A stretch of 64,000 nt of DNA from Ovis canadensis (GCF_042477335.2 NC_091255.1:44308501-44372500); one strand, 5' to 3'; counted from the stretch's first letter, positions 44,661 to 56,255 are shown. Notes: a model not told the origin generated them from the sequence alone. Numbers and translations: made by a program.

Positions 44661-45794
44661 ACAGGCCAGGCCCAGAAATGGCATCATGGGCCGGAACAAA
44701 GCCACGTAAACATGCCCCTCAACTGTAAGGGAGGCTGCAGTTGTGCCTTCAGTGGGGCCCAAAAACAAAGAAAAGAGACAGTTATCACCTGGCCTGTCTC
44801 TGCCACAAATACCCTCCAGGCCCTGGTAACCTTAGACTCAGCATTTATGGGTTCATCTGCTTTGCTAAGCTTCAGATCCGTATCTCTAGCAGTGTGCCAG
44901 ACTTCCCAAACAGAACTTGATCCTTTTTCGCCGCACCACCCCCCAAATCTGTTTCTCCTTCTGTGGTTCATAATTCAGTAAATAGTGCATAGTTCGCTCA
45001 AGCATGTAAACTCTAACCTTCCCAATCCCTCCACCCTGTATCCATGCTCTTCCTGTGCATATAAATTTATGTCTCCCAAATCTTACTTCCCCCCTGCTCC
45101 ATATTTTGCCACAGCTCTCGTGTATTAGCTTTTAACTTGCTGCAAGTTAAGCACCCAGAAAGCTTGCCCACAATTGTCTGAGTCTGCTTCTTTAAAGTCT
45201 AGTCGACCTAAATCACTCCCTTGTGTGAGCTTCTTGCTGTCCCCAAAGGTCACAGACAGATCACCTGAAGCCCCGTCTCTGCCATGGCAGGGCTGAGAGG
45301 GGAGCCGTGGTGTAGGAACCCTCAGAGACTCCAGACTCCACTCCCCCATACTTTGCAGGATAAAGCTCCAGGAAGCACAAAGAAAATTCTTTGCATAGCA
45401 GAAACTCTCAAACCCGTACAGAGGGTGCAGCCCCCTTTCCACGCTCTCAGAGAAAAGTCTTGCAACGGGCTGAGCAGTTTTGCTCTGCAGGGACGTGGTC
45501 ATATTTCTCATCACAGGCTCCCTGCCTCCTTGACTCTCCATTTCAACCTGTCTGTCTGTCCCTCTCAGTGACCTCAGAAGATCACCATGTCCATTCCCCC
45601 TTCTCTCCTTCTCATGACACAGCAGCCTCTTTGGGGGATAAAGAGAAGCCAAGCGGGGCTGAGGTCCTCCTGGGGATTGTGAGTTTGGTCCCTTGGGCTG
45701 CCTGGGTGATGACCCGGGTGATGACCCTGCCCAGGTGTGACTCCCCCAGTCACCCTCCACCACTATCCTGTGTTTCCCCGCAACAATCTTGTCT
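44661..45794. other. Unique sequence, no gene supported
   Basis: The reverse open frame at 45125-45763 (212 codons) overlaps forward open frames of similar size, has no signal, domain or splice context, and is judged chance. Confidence 0.4.
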
Positions 45795-45965
45795 TTGAAA
45801 CAATCTTACCTTTTACATGTGTTCATGGCCTGTCTCCCCCACTAGAAAGCAAGGTACCAAATCAGAGTGGTGACATTATCTCTCTTTTTTGTTGTTTCCC
45901 CAGCATCTTGAAAAGCGTCTGGCTTAGCCTTGGTGCTCAGTAAGTTTTTGCCAAATGAATGAATT
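45795..45965 (+). repeat. L2 LINE 3' end
   Basis: The words 'ctgtctcccccactagaaag', 'tgtttccccagcatcttgaa' and 'gccaaatgaatgaattag' are the L2 terminus. Confidence 0.65.
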
Positions 45966-46269
45966 AGCTAGTGACCTTCGAATGACCTCTTGCTTTCCCC
46001 ACAAATAATCATCCTCCCACCCCAAGGCACCATACCTCCCTCAGTTGCTCTGTCCCAGTTTCAAAGACCGTCTCCTCCCAGAGGACATCTACAGTTGAGT
46101 CCCTACCTGGAACTCTCCATCTAAGCAAATAAGAGCTCCACTTAACCCCTGTTCAGAGAAAAGCATTGGGGCTCCTTGACTTCTGCCTCCCTTTCGTCCA
46201 GTGAATCAACAAATCCTATTGGGACCACTTCCAATGTGTATGTTGACCTCTTGCCATGGTCCCTCAGTA

Positions 46270-46635
46270 CCAACTCTCTCCTGGACAGCTAAATCAGCCT
46301 CCCCCTGGGGCTTCCTGCCTCTCTTGCAGGGTGGCCTTTTGAAAGTGTAATTCAGCCTTCTGCTTGCCACCCTCTGCAGCCCCCTTCACACCTGGAGTAA
46401 AACCCAAGTGCTCATCAAACCACAGAACCCCATGATGCCCCAGTCATCATCACTAGCTCACCTCCTTCCCCCCATTTCCAGGGCCTTGGGGCTCTTCACT
46501 GCTCCTCAGGCTCACCCAGAACTCCTGCCCTAGAGCCTCTGCACCTGCAGCTGCCCTGCCCCAAGCCTTCTTTCCCACATACCCCCATGGCTCACTTCCT
46601 CCCGTCAGGGTTCGTCTCAAACATTTCATCAGCAT
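46270..46635 (+). repeat. L2 LINE internal 3' segment
   Basis: Series 'acacctggagtaaaacccaa', 'ctcacctccttccccccatt', 'tgccctagagcctctgcacc' and 'ggctcacttcctcccgtcag' follows the order of L2. A younger LTR-like segment follows. Confidence 0.6.
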
Positions 46636-47250
46636 TCTATCAGATAAGGATAGGATAGGATGGTTATACAGGTAGTTGTAGAAGTCCCAGTAGGGACTAT
46701 AGATAGAAAAGGAAACCCAGGAATCTTTGGGAGGTCACTGTAAGTCAATGACAGCTCAAGAACCCTATCAGAACATTATTCAATAAAGCAAGCTTGCTTA
46801 ATTATAAAACCATAAACAAAACCACAAGATATGCCCCAGGCCACTAGATGGAAGAAACCGCTTTTCTACTAATAATCCTAGTTTGATCTCATAGGGTCAG
46901 ACACTTTCCTGCCTAACATGAAGGAGGAGCTAGTGAAGAAGTGAAGTGAAGTGGCGTCTCTCAGTCGTGCCCGACTCTTTGCGACCCCACTAGTGAAGGA
47001 GGAGCTAATTCTGTATGCCTTACGTCTGCATCTACGTCTACGTGAAGAAGGCAGTCTTTTCCCCTCCCCTTTTTTCCATTATAAATTGTAGCCCACTCAA
47101 TCCTCGGGGCAGAGTTCCCTCATCTGCCCACTTGCATCTCTTACAAGTGTCCTATATTAATACATCTATTTCTTGCTTATCACTTTGCCTCTTGCTGAAT
47201 TCCTTCTGCGCTGAGATACAAAGAACCTGAGCCTCAGTAAGTCCAGATAT
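46636..47250 (+). mobile_element. Probable ERV LTR, split by a short SINE
   Basis: The segment has an LTR-like layout: a TATA-like word (attataaattg, near 47079), then pyrimidine-rich U5-like text 'atcactttgcctcttgctga' and 'attccttctgcgctgagata'. It is unlike the two LTRs at 39 and 57.8 kb. The family and its exact ends are not established; no internal viral gene is present. Confidence 0.45.
46939..46988 (-). repeat. Very short Bov-tA tail insertion
   Basis: Only the last ~50 bases of a Bov-tA SINE ('ctctcagtcgtgcccgactc'), in reverse, flanked by ctagtgaag at 46930-46938 and 46989-46997. It is an extreme 5' truncation within the LTR-like segment. Confidence 0.75.
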
Positions 47251-47279
47251 TGGGTGAGTGATTCTAATTAAAAGATTGT

Positions 47280-47386
47280 GGGTTCAAGTCCCTGGGTTCT
47301 GGCCGGGTTCGAGTCCTGGCTGTGTGGGTTAGAGTCCCAAGCAGGGTTTTGTCAGGGTTTGAGTCCCAGCACGTGGGTTCAAGTTC
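47280..47386 (+). repeat. Five tandem GGGTTCRAGTCC motifs
   Basis: The motif recurs at 47280, 47305, 47326, 47355 and 47375 with spacings of 25, 21, 29 and 20 bases. Each resembles the Pol III B box (GGTTCGANTCC). No cloverleaf or A box forms around them, so they are not tRNA genes; they follow the U5-like end of the LTR-like segment. Confidence 0.8.
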
Positions 47387-47551
47387 CAATCTGAGCCCAT
47401 TTCAGATTCTTTCACAGTCCAGTTTCACAAGGACGTTCCTGGCTGCTCCGCCCCAGATAGGGCCCCCTGCCTCTGGCTTCCTCACTGCACCTCCCAGGCC
47501 TCACAGTGCGCTTCACACTGCTCTGTGTCTGTCCACTGAGTGTTGTTGACA
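47387..47551. other. Unique sequence
   Basis: No element recognised. Confidence 0.4.
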
Positions 47552-47675
47552 GACAGCGCTGTAAGTGCCCAAAGGACAGGGACCTATGACTATGTGCTGC
47601 TGTGCCCCCAGTGTCAAGAACAAGGCTTGCCCCATCTCTAAGCTCAATAAATATCTGTTGAATGAAAACAAAATG
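47552..47675 (+). repeat. L2 LINE 3' end
   Basis: The text 'gtgcccaaaggacagggacc' and 'ctcaataaatatctgttgaa' is the L2 terminus. Confidence 0.75.
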
Positions 47676-48529
47676 ATGACTAAAGGAGGTGGGTCCCTGT
47701 GTGTGGGGAGGGTGGGGTGGGAGGTGCGCAGATTCAGAGCTCAGGTCAAGGGATCTAGGTGGAGTGCGAAAGGGCCCTAGTCCTCCACCCTCCCTGTCTT
47801 CTGGCATGTTCCGTCTACAGTCCTTGGGCCCCTCCCTCTGACTTTAGGCACAGTCGTGTGACTGGGCAGTAGGCTGCAGGTAGACATGACTTGGGGGCAG
47901 GGCTGTGTGTTTCTGTCTCTGCCCTCCGGTCCACCATAACATCTCTGGGCGAGCCTGCAAATGACAAGGGACCCATGGATATGTGTGCAGAGAACATTCT
48001 GGGCCGGGTGAGGGAACAGCCAGTGCAAAGGCCTGAAGGCAGGAGCTTGCCTGGTGTGCTGAAGAGACAGCAGGGCTGGCCCTGCAGCCCAGGGAGGGAG
48101 GGATAGCAGCATAGAGGCCACAGAGGCCAGAGCCTGGAGGACATGGCACACCCTTGTGAGACTGGGCTTTTTCATCTGTGAGATGAGAAGCTGAGGTGGG
48201 TGTGATTGTTTTAGCGCTGGTAGCAACTGATACAGGAACGTGGCAGAAGCAGAGAGACAGGGACCCAAGGGATGTTGCAGTGATGAACCCAGGGTGGCCA
48301 CTGTGGAGGTGGGGAGAAGTGGTGGGATTCTGACAGCTGGGAGATTAGCACTGGAGGGTTTGCCTAAGGACTGGAGGAGGGAGTGAGCAGTGAGAGAAGG
48401 GGAGGAGTTCTGAGCTGAGAAAGCACAGAGACCCTGCCCAAACGCCTTGGCCTCCTGCCCAGAGGACCCCTCTTTCCCTCCCAGCGGTACTAGCCCCTTT
48501 TCATTCCTCACACACATTCAATTTTCTCC
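47676..48529. other. GC-rich sequence, partly ancient repeat
   Basis: The part at about 47995-48150 ('ggaacagccagtgcaaaggc') resembles an ancient mammalian repeat like that near 24.2 kb. The long reverse open frame at 47777-48517 (246 codons) runs antisense through it, has no domain and overlaps two other frames, so it is not called a gene. Confidence 0.4.
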
Positions 48530-48805
48530 TGCCTCAGGCCTTTGTCACTTGCTGTTGCCACTTTTCCCTTGCTTTGCCTGGCTAATCCTTGTCACTGGGG
48601 TCACAGCTTAAAATTAAGCACTTTACAGAGACGTTCCCGAGACCCCCACCACCCGATAGACGAATCTGGCTCTGTTATTTTTTCTGCTCCCACCCTGCTC
48701 TTTCCCTTCCTGGTTCTCACTGTAATCATGTACACTGTGCTGTGTTTACTAGTTTAACTCTGTCTCCACTGGATTATGGAAAGCAGAGCCCTTTCCTAGC
48801 CAAGT
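48530..48805 (+). repeat. L2 LINE 3' segment
   Basis: Series 'cctcaggcctttgtcacttg', 'ttgctttgcctggctaatcc', 'ttcctggttctcactgtaat' and 'ctccactggattatggaaag' follows L2 order. Confidence 0.65.
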
Positions 48806-48814
48806 TCTGGAGAG

Positions 48815-48995
48815 AGGCTGCCTGAATTTAAGTCTTCATTCCTCCCATTTAAACCCATGTGAATGTGGGCAAGCTACTAAACCATCTGGCCTCAGTTTCC
48901 TCCTTGGAAGAATGGCAGCGAGTAAGACCCAATAGATCAGCAACATAAAGCACTTAGCTCAGTGCCTGGGACACGATTCAGTAAAGGTTAACCAT
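48815..48995 (+). repeat. MIR SINE
   Basis: Plus-oriented MIR: 'gaatgtgggcaagctactaa', 'ctggcctcagtttcctcctt' and 'cacttagctcagtgcctggg'. Confidence 0.75.
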
Positions 48996-50689
48996 TACAT
49001 TAGCCGTCGTAAGAAGACTATCAAAAAGCACTTGGTGTGTTTGTATGACTTAACCAGACTTGGCAAACTCTCTGAGTGGTGTAAACAAGCAGCACGCCAG
49101 GTATCAGACTGCCTAGATGAGGCAGGTTTGAAACTGCCTCTTGGCAAATGCACAATTGGGTAAATAAAAGAGATGTATGGCGTTTGTTGTTTTGGTTGCT
49201 TAGCATCCAAACGTTGAGCAGATCCCTAGATGGGCAGAAGGCAGGATTCCCCTATGGAAGCCCAGTGGGGCCAAATTCCCTCTCCCAGATCCTGGCAGAG
49301 ATGCTTGGCCACTCAACCTGAGCTCTTCTGCCTCGGACCTGGACACTGTTGGAGGGTCACAGAGAAGCCGGGACCACTGAGATGTTTCTCCTCTGATGCT
49401 AGGGGCACAGCAGCCAGCACCAAGGGGCCGTGGTGACCATGATGTCAGCAGGCCCATCCTCACTAGTTTTGCCTGTGGTTCTACCTCCCAGCCTTCCTGC
49501 CCAACTCATATACCTTGTTCTTTCGTCCGTCTTATGGTTCTACAGCCCGCCCATCATGCTGCCAGAAAATTCCTTCCAGACTGAAGTTTGTTTTCTCTTG
49601 TCTACAGGCAGGAATTCTGGCTTATCTGCCCTCTGAAGGAGCTGAGTATCAACCCTCAGAAAACCTCCACCAGTCCTCACCCAGGTTCCACCCTGCGCAT
49701 CACCATGAGCACAAAGCTTCACTGGAATGCTGCAGCCACGCGTTAGCCTTTGCTCAGAGAACCCAGAACAGAGGACAAAGGTGTGGCAGGCTGCTTTCTT
49801 AGTACGTCATATCACCCTGCCCCAGTACAAATGGCAGTGAGGGTGTCCCCAGGTCAGAGCTGTCCCAGAAGAAACAGAGAGAAGCAAAAGGAGCTAAGTC
49901 TGGAATACTGAAGTTCTTGGCTCAGTAAAAACACTAACTATGAAGGAGCATTCTCTTCCCACCCAGAGGATGGGCTGGAATGGAGAAGCACAGAGCTCAA
50001 AGAGGAAGCAGCTTGCTTCCTGGGCAAGGGCATGGAGACACCATCCTCTCAGAATACCCGCCATGTATGTGCATATAAGGAGACCCAGTGGAGTGGCTTA
50101 TCTGGGCAAAAAGGCCGGAGACAGCCCCCTCTCCCAAGTTTCCCACAGAAGTGTCTGAGAGAGGGTCTGGGGCCAGAAGAGGCTGAGGGTCAGGATATGA
50201 TGTGATGACATAGGCTGGATGGACCATCGGCCATCTCAGTGAATGGTGCCAGTTGCGGGCACCAGCAGGGTGACCAAACACCAGAAAATGATGGTTAGTA
50301 GGACTAGAACCCCTCAGATGGCAGCAGAGAAAATGAAAGTGACCAAGACCAGAAGCCCTCTCCCTACTGACAGCACTAGCTGAAACCGCAAGGGAAAGGG
50401 GATGCAGAAACAAAATTGACTGAAGCAAACCCTAAATTCTTTAAGAAAATGCTTCCACACAATGCAACATGGAAAATTCAGATGGCAATTAAAGTCAGTT
50501 ATGGAAAATAAAAATGTTCACACAGGTCACTTTGTGGCCTAGGAAGTTTATACCTGCTACAAAAACATCCCACCCCAAGGAAACCCACTACCATCACTGA
50601 CCAAAAAATCAAAGGATTGTCGGCGTGGAGAGCTCTCAGGAGAGTTGTGCAGAGAGACATTAGTAGGACTTTGAAGCCTCGGTAAACGA
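48996..50689. other. Unique sequence, no gene seen
   Basis: No clear repeat or exon. Open frames on both strands around 49200-49800 and 49997-50428 are short and lack domains. Confidence 0.4.
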
Positions 50690-50815
50690 TTTCCTTTTAT
50701 TAGCACCTACTGAGTGTCAGGCTCCACGCTAAATACTATATATGTTATTTCTGAGAGAGGTGGGAAGTCACTCCCATTCTACAGAGGAGGAAACTCCAAC
50801 AGAGAGGTATTGAAA
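50690..50815 (-). repeat. MIR SINE
   Basis: Reverse MIR: 'cacctactgagtgtcaggct', 'cattctacagaggaggaaac'. It ends just before a Bov-tA insertion. Confidence 0.65.
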
Positions 50816-50836
50816 TGCATTGGGCTGATTTTCCAC

Positions 50837-51053
50837 CCAAGTGACCCCAAGTGAAGTCGCTCAGTCGTGTCCGACTCTTTGCGACCCCTTGCACTGTAGC
50901 CTATCAGGCTCCTCCGTCCATGGGATTCTCCAGGCAAGAGTGCTGGAGTGGGTTGCCATTTCCTTCTCCAGGGGATCTTCCCGACTCAGGAATCAAACCC
51001 AGGTCTCCCGCATTGCAGGCAGACGCTTTGCCGTCTGAGCCACCAGGGAAGCC
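50837..51053 (-). repeat. Bov-tA SINE with target duplication
   Basis: Reverse Bov-tA, well preserved, flanked by a perfect 12-bp repeat ctgattttccac (50825-50836 and 51054-51065). The intact duplication suggests a fairly recent insertion. Confidence 0.95.
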
Positions 51054-51065
51054 CTGATTTTCCAC

Positions 51066-51338
51066 AAGACAGCTTAAATCATGATGGCTGGAAAGATAGG
51101 CTCTTTGGGTAATAGGGAGTGCTGCTCTGGGGCTTTAAACCCGAAGGTGATATTGGGAGACGTGGGAGGACTAGGAGGGGCGAGATTAATTAAAATGCCA
51201 AGTTCTTGGAGGTGTGGGACGGCCCCTAGTGGATGTGAGAAGAATGGCAGCTCAGGGCTGCAAATTCACCCTGCCAGTGGCTCTAGATTGGGAGGCGTGA
51301 GGAGAGGGCCCTTGAGGCCGCAGGACGTGCTGAGAGAT
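51066..51338. other. Unique sequence
   Basis: No element recognised. Confidence 0.4.
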
Positions 51339-51353
51339 GATGCACGTCTTCTT

Positions 51354-52767
51354 TTTTTTTCCTTTTCTTTTAAAAATTTATTTATTTTTAATTGGAGTAT
51401 AATCCCTTTTCAATATTGTGTTGATTTCTGCCAAACATCAACATGAATCAGCTCTAAGTATATATATGTCTCCTCTTTCTTGAACCTCCCTCCCACCTCC
51501 CACCCTATCCCACACCTCTGTATGAGCTCCCTGAGTCATACAGTAGCAAATTCCCACCGATATCTATTTTACACAGGGTAATGCATGTTTCCATGATACT
51601 GTCTCAATGCATCCCATCCTCCCCTTCCCCTATGGTGTCCACAAGTCTGTGCTCTGTGTCCTCATCTCCATCGCTGCCCTGCATAGGTTCATCAGTACCA
51701 ATTTTCTAGATTCCATATATATGCGTTACTATGTGATATTTGTCTCTCTCTTACTTCACTCTGTATAATAGGCTCTAGGTTCATCCACCTCATTAGAACA
51801 GATTCAAATGTGTGTCTTTCTATGGCTGAGTAATATTCCACTGTATATATGTACCACAGCTTCTTTATCTATCCATCTGTCAGTGGACATCTTGGTTTCT
51901 TCCATGTCGTAGATACTGTAAATAGTGCTACGACGAACACTGGGGTACATGTCTCCTTTTCAGTTATGGTTTTCTCAGGATATATGCCCAGTAGTAGGAC
52001 TGTTGGGTCATATGGTAGTTTTACTCCTAGTTTTTAAAGGAATCTGCATACTGTTCTCCACAGTGGCTGTATCAATTTCTATTTTCACCAACAGTGCAAG
52101 AGGGTTCCCTTTTCTTCACACCCTCTCCAGCATTTACTGTTTGTAAATTTATTAATGCTGATCAGCATGAGGTGATACCTCATTGTAGTTTTGATTTGCA
52201 TTTCTCTAATAATGAGCAATGTTGAGCATCTTTTCATGTGTTTATTAGCCATCTGTACATCTTTGGAAATGTCTGTTTAGGTGATTGGCCCACTTTTGAT
52301 TGGGTTGTTTTTCTGGTATTGAACTGTATGAGCTGCTTGTATGTTTTGGAAATTAATCCTTTGTCAGTTGTTTCACTTGCTATTATTTTCTCAAGGTTGT
52401 TTCACCTTGTTTAAATAATTTCCTTTGCTGTATATTTCCCTCTAGAAGGTGGGTCATAGAGGATCTTGCTGTGATTTATGTCTAAGAGTGTTCTGCCTAT
52501 GTTTTCCTCTAAGAGTTTTATAGATTCTGGTCTTATAGTTAGGCCTTTAATTCACTTTGAGTTTCTCTTTGGGTATGGTGTTAGGAGTGTTCTAATTTCC
52601 TTTTTTTTCCATGTAGCTGAGTGGTTTTCCCAGAACCACTTATTGGAGACTATTTTTTCTCCATTGTATATTCTTGCCTCCATTGTCAAAGATAAGGTGC
52701 CCATAAGGTGTGTGGGTTTATCTCTGGGCTTTCTATCTTGTTCTGTTGGTCTATATTTCTGTTTTTG
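51354..52767 (-). mobile_element. L1 LINE, 5'-truncated, with target duplication
   Basis: About 1.4 kb of reverse L1: poly(T) and 3' UTR at the left, then the end of ORF2 ('atggctgagtaatattccac', 'ttgggtcatatggtagtttt'). It is flanked by gatgcacgtcttctt (51339-51353) and gatgcacatcttctt (52768-52782), a 15-bp duplication with one difference. The reverse frame at 52552-52776 is an ORF2 fragment. Confidence 0.93.
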
Positions 52768-52782
52768 GATGCACATCTTCTT

Positions 52783-53119
52783 TGGGGTCTAGACTTAGGA
52801 CCTCAGTCCAGTGACAGCAGTGGCTATTCCAGGGAGGCATGGTCTGGAAAGGCCTGGCCTGGGGAGGGCATTATGTGAGGACAGAGAAAAGGAAGGAAGG
52901 AAGGAACCTTGACTTAGCGATGACCATATGCTTAGAGGAGACACACTGAAAACAATGGCGTACACTTTAGAAACAGGTGAAGATACACAGGCACATGGAA
53001 ACCAAGAGAAAACCAAGGTCACCACCTGAAGATCAAAGCTGAATTCAACTCAGAGAGAAATTCATAAGACAGAGCAGACTTCTCTATAATGCTGAAGGGG
53101 ACACAACAGCATAACATAA
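52783..53119. other. Unique, then transition to L1M
   Basis: Contains a short GGAA run near 52888-52907. The L1M element may begin somewhere before 53120; its 5' edge is unclear. Confidence 0.4.
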
Positions 53120-53572
53120 ACACATAGGTATATCAAGAAAATGAAAAGACAACCCACAGAATAGGAGAAAGTATTTGCAAATCATATATCTGATAAGGGA
53201 CTTGTGTCCAGAATATGTAAAAACAAACAAAAACCTCTTACAACTCAACAATAAAAAGACAAATTACCCAATTTTAATATACACAAAGGATATGAATGGA
53301 TATTTTTCTAAAGAATATGTACAAATGGCCAATAAACACATGAAAACATGCTCAACATGATTAACCATTAGAGAAATACAAAACCACAGGCAGAAACTCG
53401 GGCAAGAATTCCATACACCCACTAGGATGGCTAAAACATGAAGACAGGTAATAACAAGTATGAACAAGGATGTGTATAAATTGCAACCCTTTTACATTGT
53501 TAGTAGGATTATAAAATGGTACAGCCACTTTGGAGAACAATTTGGCAATTCCTCAAAATGTTAAACATATAG

Positions 53573-53987
53573 CTGTTGTTTAGTTGCTAAGTCATGTCTG
53601 ATATATTTTTTTTTTTCGAGCTGGGGCTCCCACCGATACCGACGCAGCAGCTATAGGGAGGAGCCCATGTCTGATATTTTGCAACCCCATGGACGGCAGC
53701 TCACCAGGCGCCTCTGTTCACTATCTTCCAAAGTTTGCTCAAATTCATGTCCATTGAGTTGATGATGCTATCCAACCATCTCTTCCTCTGCCTTCCCCTT
53801 CTCCTTTGCCTTCAATCTTTCCCAGCATCAGGGTCTTTTCCAATGAGTCAGCTCTTTGCACCAAGTGGCCAAAGTATTGGAGCTTCAGCCACAATTCTTC
53901 CAATAAATATTCAGGGTTGATTTCCTTTAGGATTGACTGGTCTGATTTCCTTGAAGTCTAAGGGACTCTCAAGAGTCTTCTCCAGTT
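53573..53987 (-). mobile_element. BovB 3' end inside L1M
   Basis: Reverse, 5'-truncated BovB ('tttgctcaaattcatgtcca', 'caagagtcttctccag') that splits the L1M between 'gttaaacatatag' and 'cctattacctggccattc'. It carries its own later 61-bp insertion. Confidence 0.88.
53605..53665 (-). mobile_element. 61-bp poly(A)-tailed insert of unknown origin
   Basis: Between perfect 12-bp repeats catgtctgatat (53593-53604 and 53666-53677) lies a 61-bp segment with poly(T) at its left edge. On the minus strand it is a 49-base GC-rich sequence starting 'ggctcctccctatagctgct', followed by about 11 A. This is the signature of L1-driven retrocopying of a short or truncated RNA. I could not match it to BovB, L1, a SINE or a known small RNA. 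Confidence 0.85.
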
Positions 53988-54386
53988 ATCCTATTACCTG
54001 GCCATTCCACTCCTATATATACGCACAAGAGAAATGAGAACAAGTCCACACAAACACTTGTACAAGAATGCCCATGGCAGCATAATTCATAATGGATAGC
54101 TCAGAAGTGGAAACAATCCAAGTGTGCAAGTGATGAATGAATAAATTTAGCCTATCTTCTCAATGGACTGTTATTCAGCGATAAAAGCGAATGAAGCATG
54201 ATACATGGATGAAACTTGAAAACACGTCAAATGAGAGAAGCAGACACAAAAGGCCACATATTACGTGTTTCCATTAAGAAATGTTCAGAATAGACAAATT
54301 CATAGAGAGAAAATAGATTCATATTTGCCAAGGTTTAGGCAAGGTGGAATGAAGATTGACTGCTGATGGATACGAGATTCCTTTTC

Positions 54387-54515
54387 TTCAAAGTTTACTT
54401 ATTTATTTGGTTGCCTCCAGTCTCAGTTGCAGCATGTGGGAACTTAACTCCCCAACTAGGGATCAAATCCTCATCCCCTGCATTGCAAGGCAGATTCTTA
54501 ATCACTGGACCACCA
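54387..54515 (-). repeat. tRNA-Glu-type SINE (CHR-like) fragment
   Basis: Reverse fragment ('cttatttatttggttgcctc', 'ggcagattcttaatcactgg') flanked by gagattccttttc (54374-54386) and gagatttcttttc (54516-54528), a 13-bp duplication with one difference. Confidence 0.8.
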
Positions 54516-54755
54516 GAGATTTCTTTTCATAGTGATGAAATTTTTCTGAAATTTCAGGGGTGATGGATGCACAATTTTGTGACTATACTAAAAAACACTA
54601 AATTGTACACTTTAAAATGAGTAAGTTTATGGCATGTCAAGTCAGTTATATTTTAATAAATCTGTTATTTTTAGAAATACATAAGGCAAAAACATAACAA
54701 AATGCATCAGAAAATACACACATTGGAAACATCTCTCAGCCATTAAGAGATGAAA

Positions 54756-56255
54756 GGCAATGCCAAAGAATGTTCAAATGAAAGTGAAAGTCACTCATTC
54801 GTGTCTGGACCCCATGGACCAGATAATCCATGGAATACTCGAGGCCAGAATACTGGAGTGGGTAGCCTTTCCCTTCTCCAGGGAATCTTCCCAACCCAGG
54901 GACAGAACCCAGGTCTCCCATATCACAGGCGTATTCTTTACCACCTGAAGCTTGTGACTGCACGAATGTTCAACTACCTCTCAATTGCACTCATCTCACA
55001 TGCTAGCAAAGTAATGCTCAAAACTCTCCAAGCTAGGCTTCGACAAAACATGAACCAAGAACTTCCAGATGTTTAAGCTGGATTTAGAAAAGGCAGAGGA
55101 ACCAGAGGTCAAATTGCCAACATCTGCTGGATCATAGAGAAAGAAAGCGAATTCTAGAAAAACATCTGTTTCATTGACTACGCTAAAACCTTGGACTGTG
55201 TGGATCACAACAAACTGGAAAATTCTTAAAGAGATGGTAATACCAAACCACCTGACCTCCTGAGAAATCTGTATGCAGATCAAGGAGCAACATTTAGAAC
55301 TGGACGTAGAACAATGGACTAGTTCAAAACTGGGAAAGGAGTATATCAAGACTGTATATTGTCACCTTGCTTATTTAACTTATATGCAGAGTACATCATG
55401 AGAAATGCCAGGCTGGATGAAGCACAAGCTGGGATCAAGACTGCCAGGAGAAATATCAATAACCTCAGATATGCAAATGACAACACCCTCATGACAGAAA
55501 GCGAAGAGAAACTAAAGAGCCTCTTGATGAAAGTCAAAGAAGAGAGTGGAAAAGCTGGCTTAAAACTCAACATTCAAAATACTAAGATCATGGCATCTGG
55601 TCCCATCACTTCATGGCAAATAGATGGGGAAACAATGGAAACAGTGATTCCACTGGATCAACAGTGATTTCTTGGATTCCAAAATCACTGCAGATGGTGA
55701 CTGCAGCCATGAAAATAAAAGACTCTTGCTCCTTGGAAGAGAAGCTATGACCAATCTAGACAGCATATTAAAAAGCAGAGACATTACTTTTCCAACAAAT
55801 GTCCATATAGTTAAAGCTATGGTTTTTCCAGTAGTCACATACAGATGTGAGAGTTGGACCACAAAGAAAGCTGAGTGCCGAAGAATTGATACTTTTGAAC
55901 ACGGTGTTGGAGGAGACTCTTGAGAGTCCCTTGGACTGCAAGGAGATCAAACCAGTCAATCCTAAAGGAAATCAGTCCTGAATATTCATTGGAAGGACTG
56001 ATGCTGAAGCCGAAGCTCCAATGCTCTGGCCAGTTGATGGGAAGAACCGACTCATTGGAAAAGACCCTGATGCTGGAAAAGATTGAAGGTGGGAGGAGAA
56101 GGGGATGACAGAGGATGAGATGGTTGGATGGCATCACTGACTCAATGGACATGAGTTTGAGCAAGCTCCGGGAGTTGGTGATGGACAGGGAAGTCCGGTG
56201 TGCTGCAGTCCAAGGGGTCACAAAGAGTCAAACACCACTGAGCAACTGAACTGAA
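54756..56255 (+). mobile_element. BovB LINE 3' half, split by a SINE
   Basis: Plus-strand BovB from the mid reverse-transcriptase region ('ggcaatgccaaagaatgttc') to the 3' end ('ctgagcaactgaactgaact'). Open frames at 55359-55667 and 55672-55923 are consecutive pieces of its protein; the active-site Asp-Asp pair reads Asn-Asp here. Stops and shifts make it inactive. Confidence 0.92.
54778..54963 (-). repeat. Bov-tA SINE inside BovB, target duplication
   Basis: Reverse Bov-tA flanked by a perfect 10-bp repeat gaatgttcaa (54768-54777 and 54964-54973), so it entered the BovB after the latter was fixed in place. Confidence 0.92.

Larger units (their letters stand above)
53120..54670 (+). mobile_element. 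Old L1M LINE 3' part, split twice
   Basis: Plus-strand L1M (L1MA/L1MB type): ORF2 end ('aatggccaataaacacatga', 'acccactaggatggctaaaa') and 3' UTR ('aaattgtacactttaaaatg'). A BovB (53573-53987) and a SINE (54387-54515) interrupt it. All coding capacity is lost. Confidence 0.85.

Noticed and set aside
45125-45763. 212-codon reverse open frame
   Set aside because: Composition is generic, forward frames of similar size overlap it, and no homology was recognised.
47280-47386. tRNA gene
   Set aside because: B-box-like words are present, but there is no A box, cloverleaf or acceptor stem, and the motif is repeated five times.
47777-48517. 246-codon reverse open frame
   Set aside because: No domain, signal or splice evidence; it runs through probable ancient repeat and overlaps two other long frames, as expected for GC-rich DNA.
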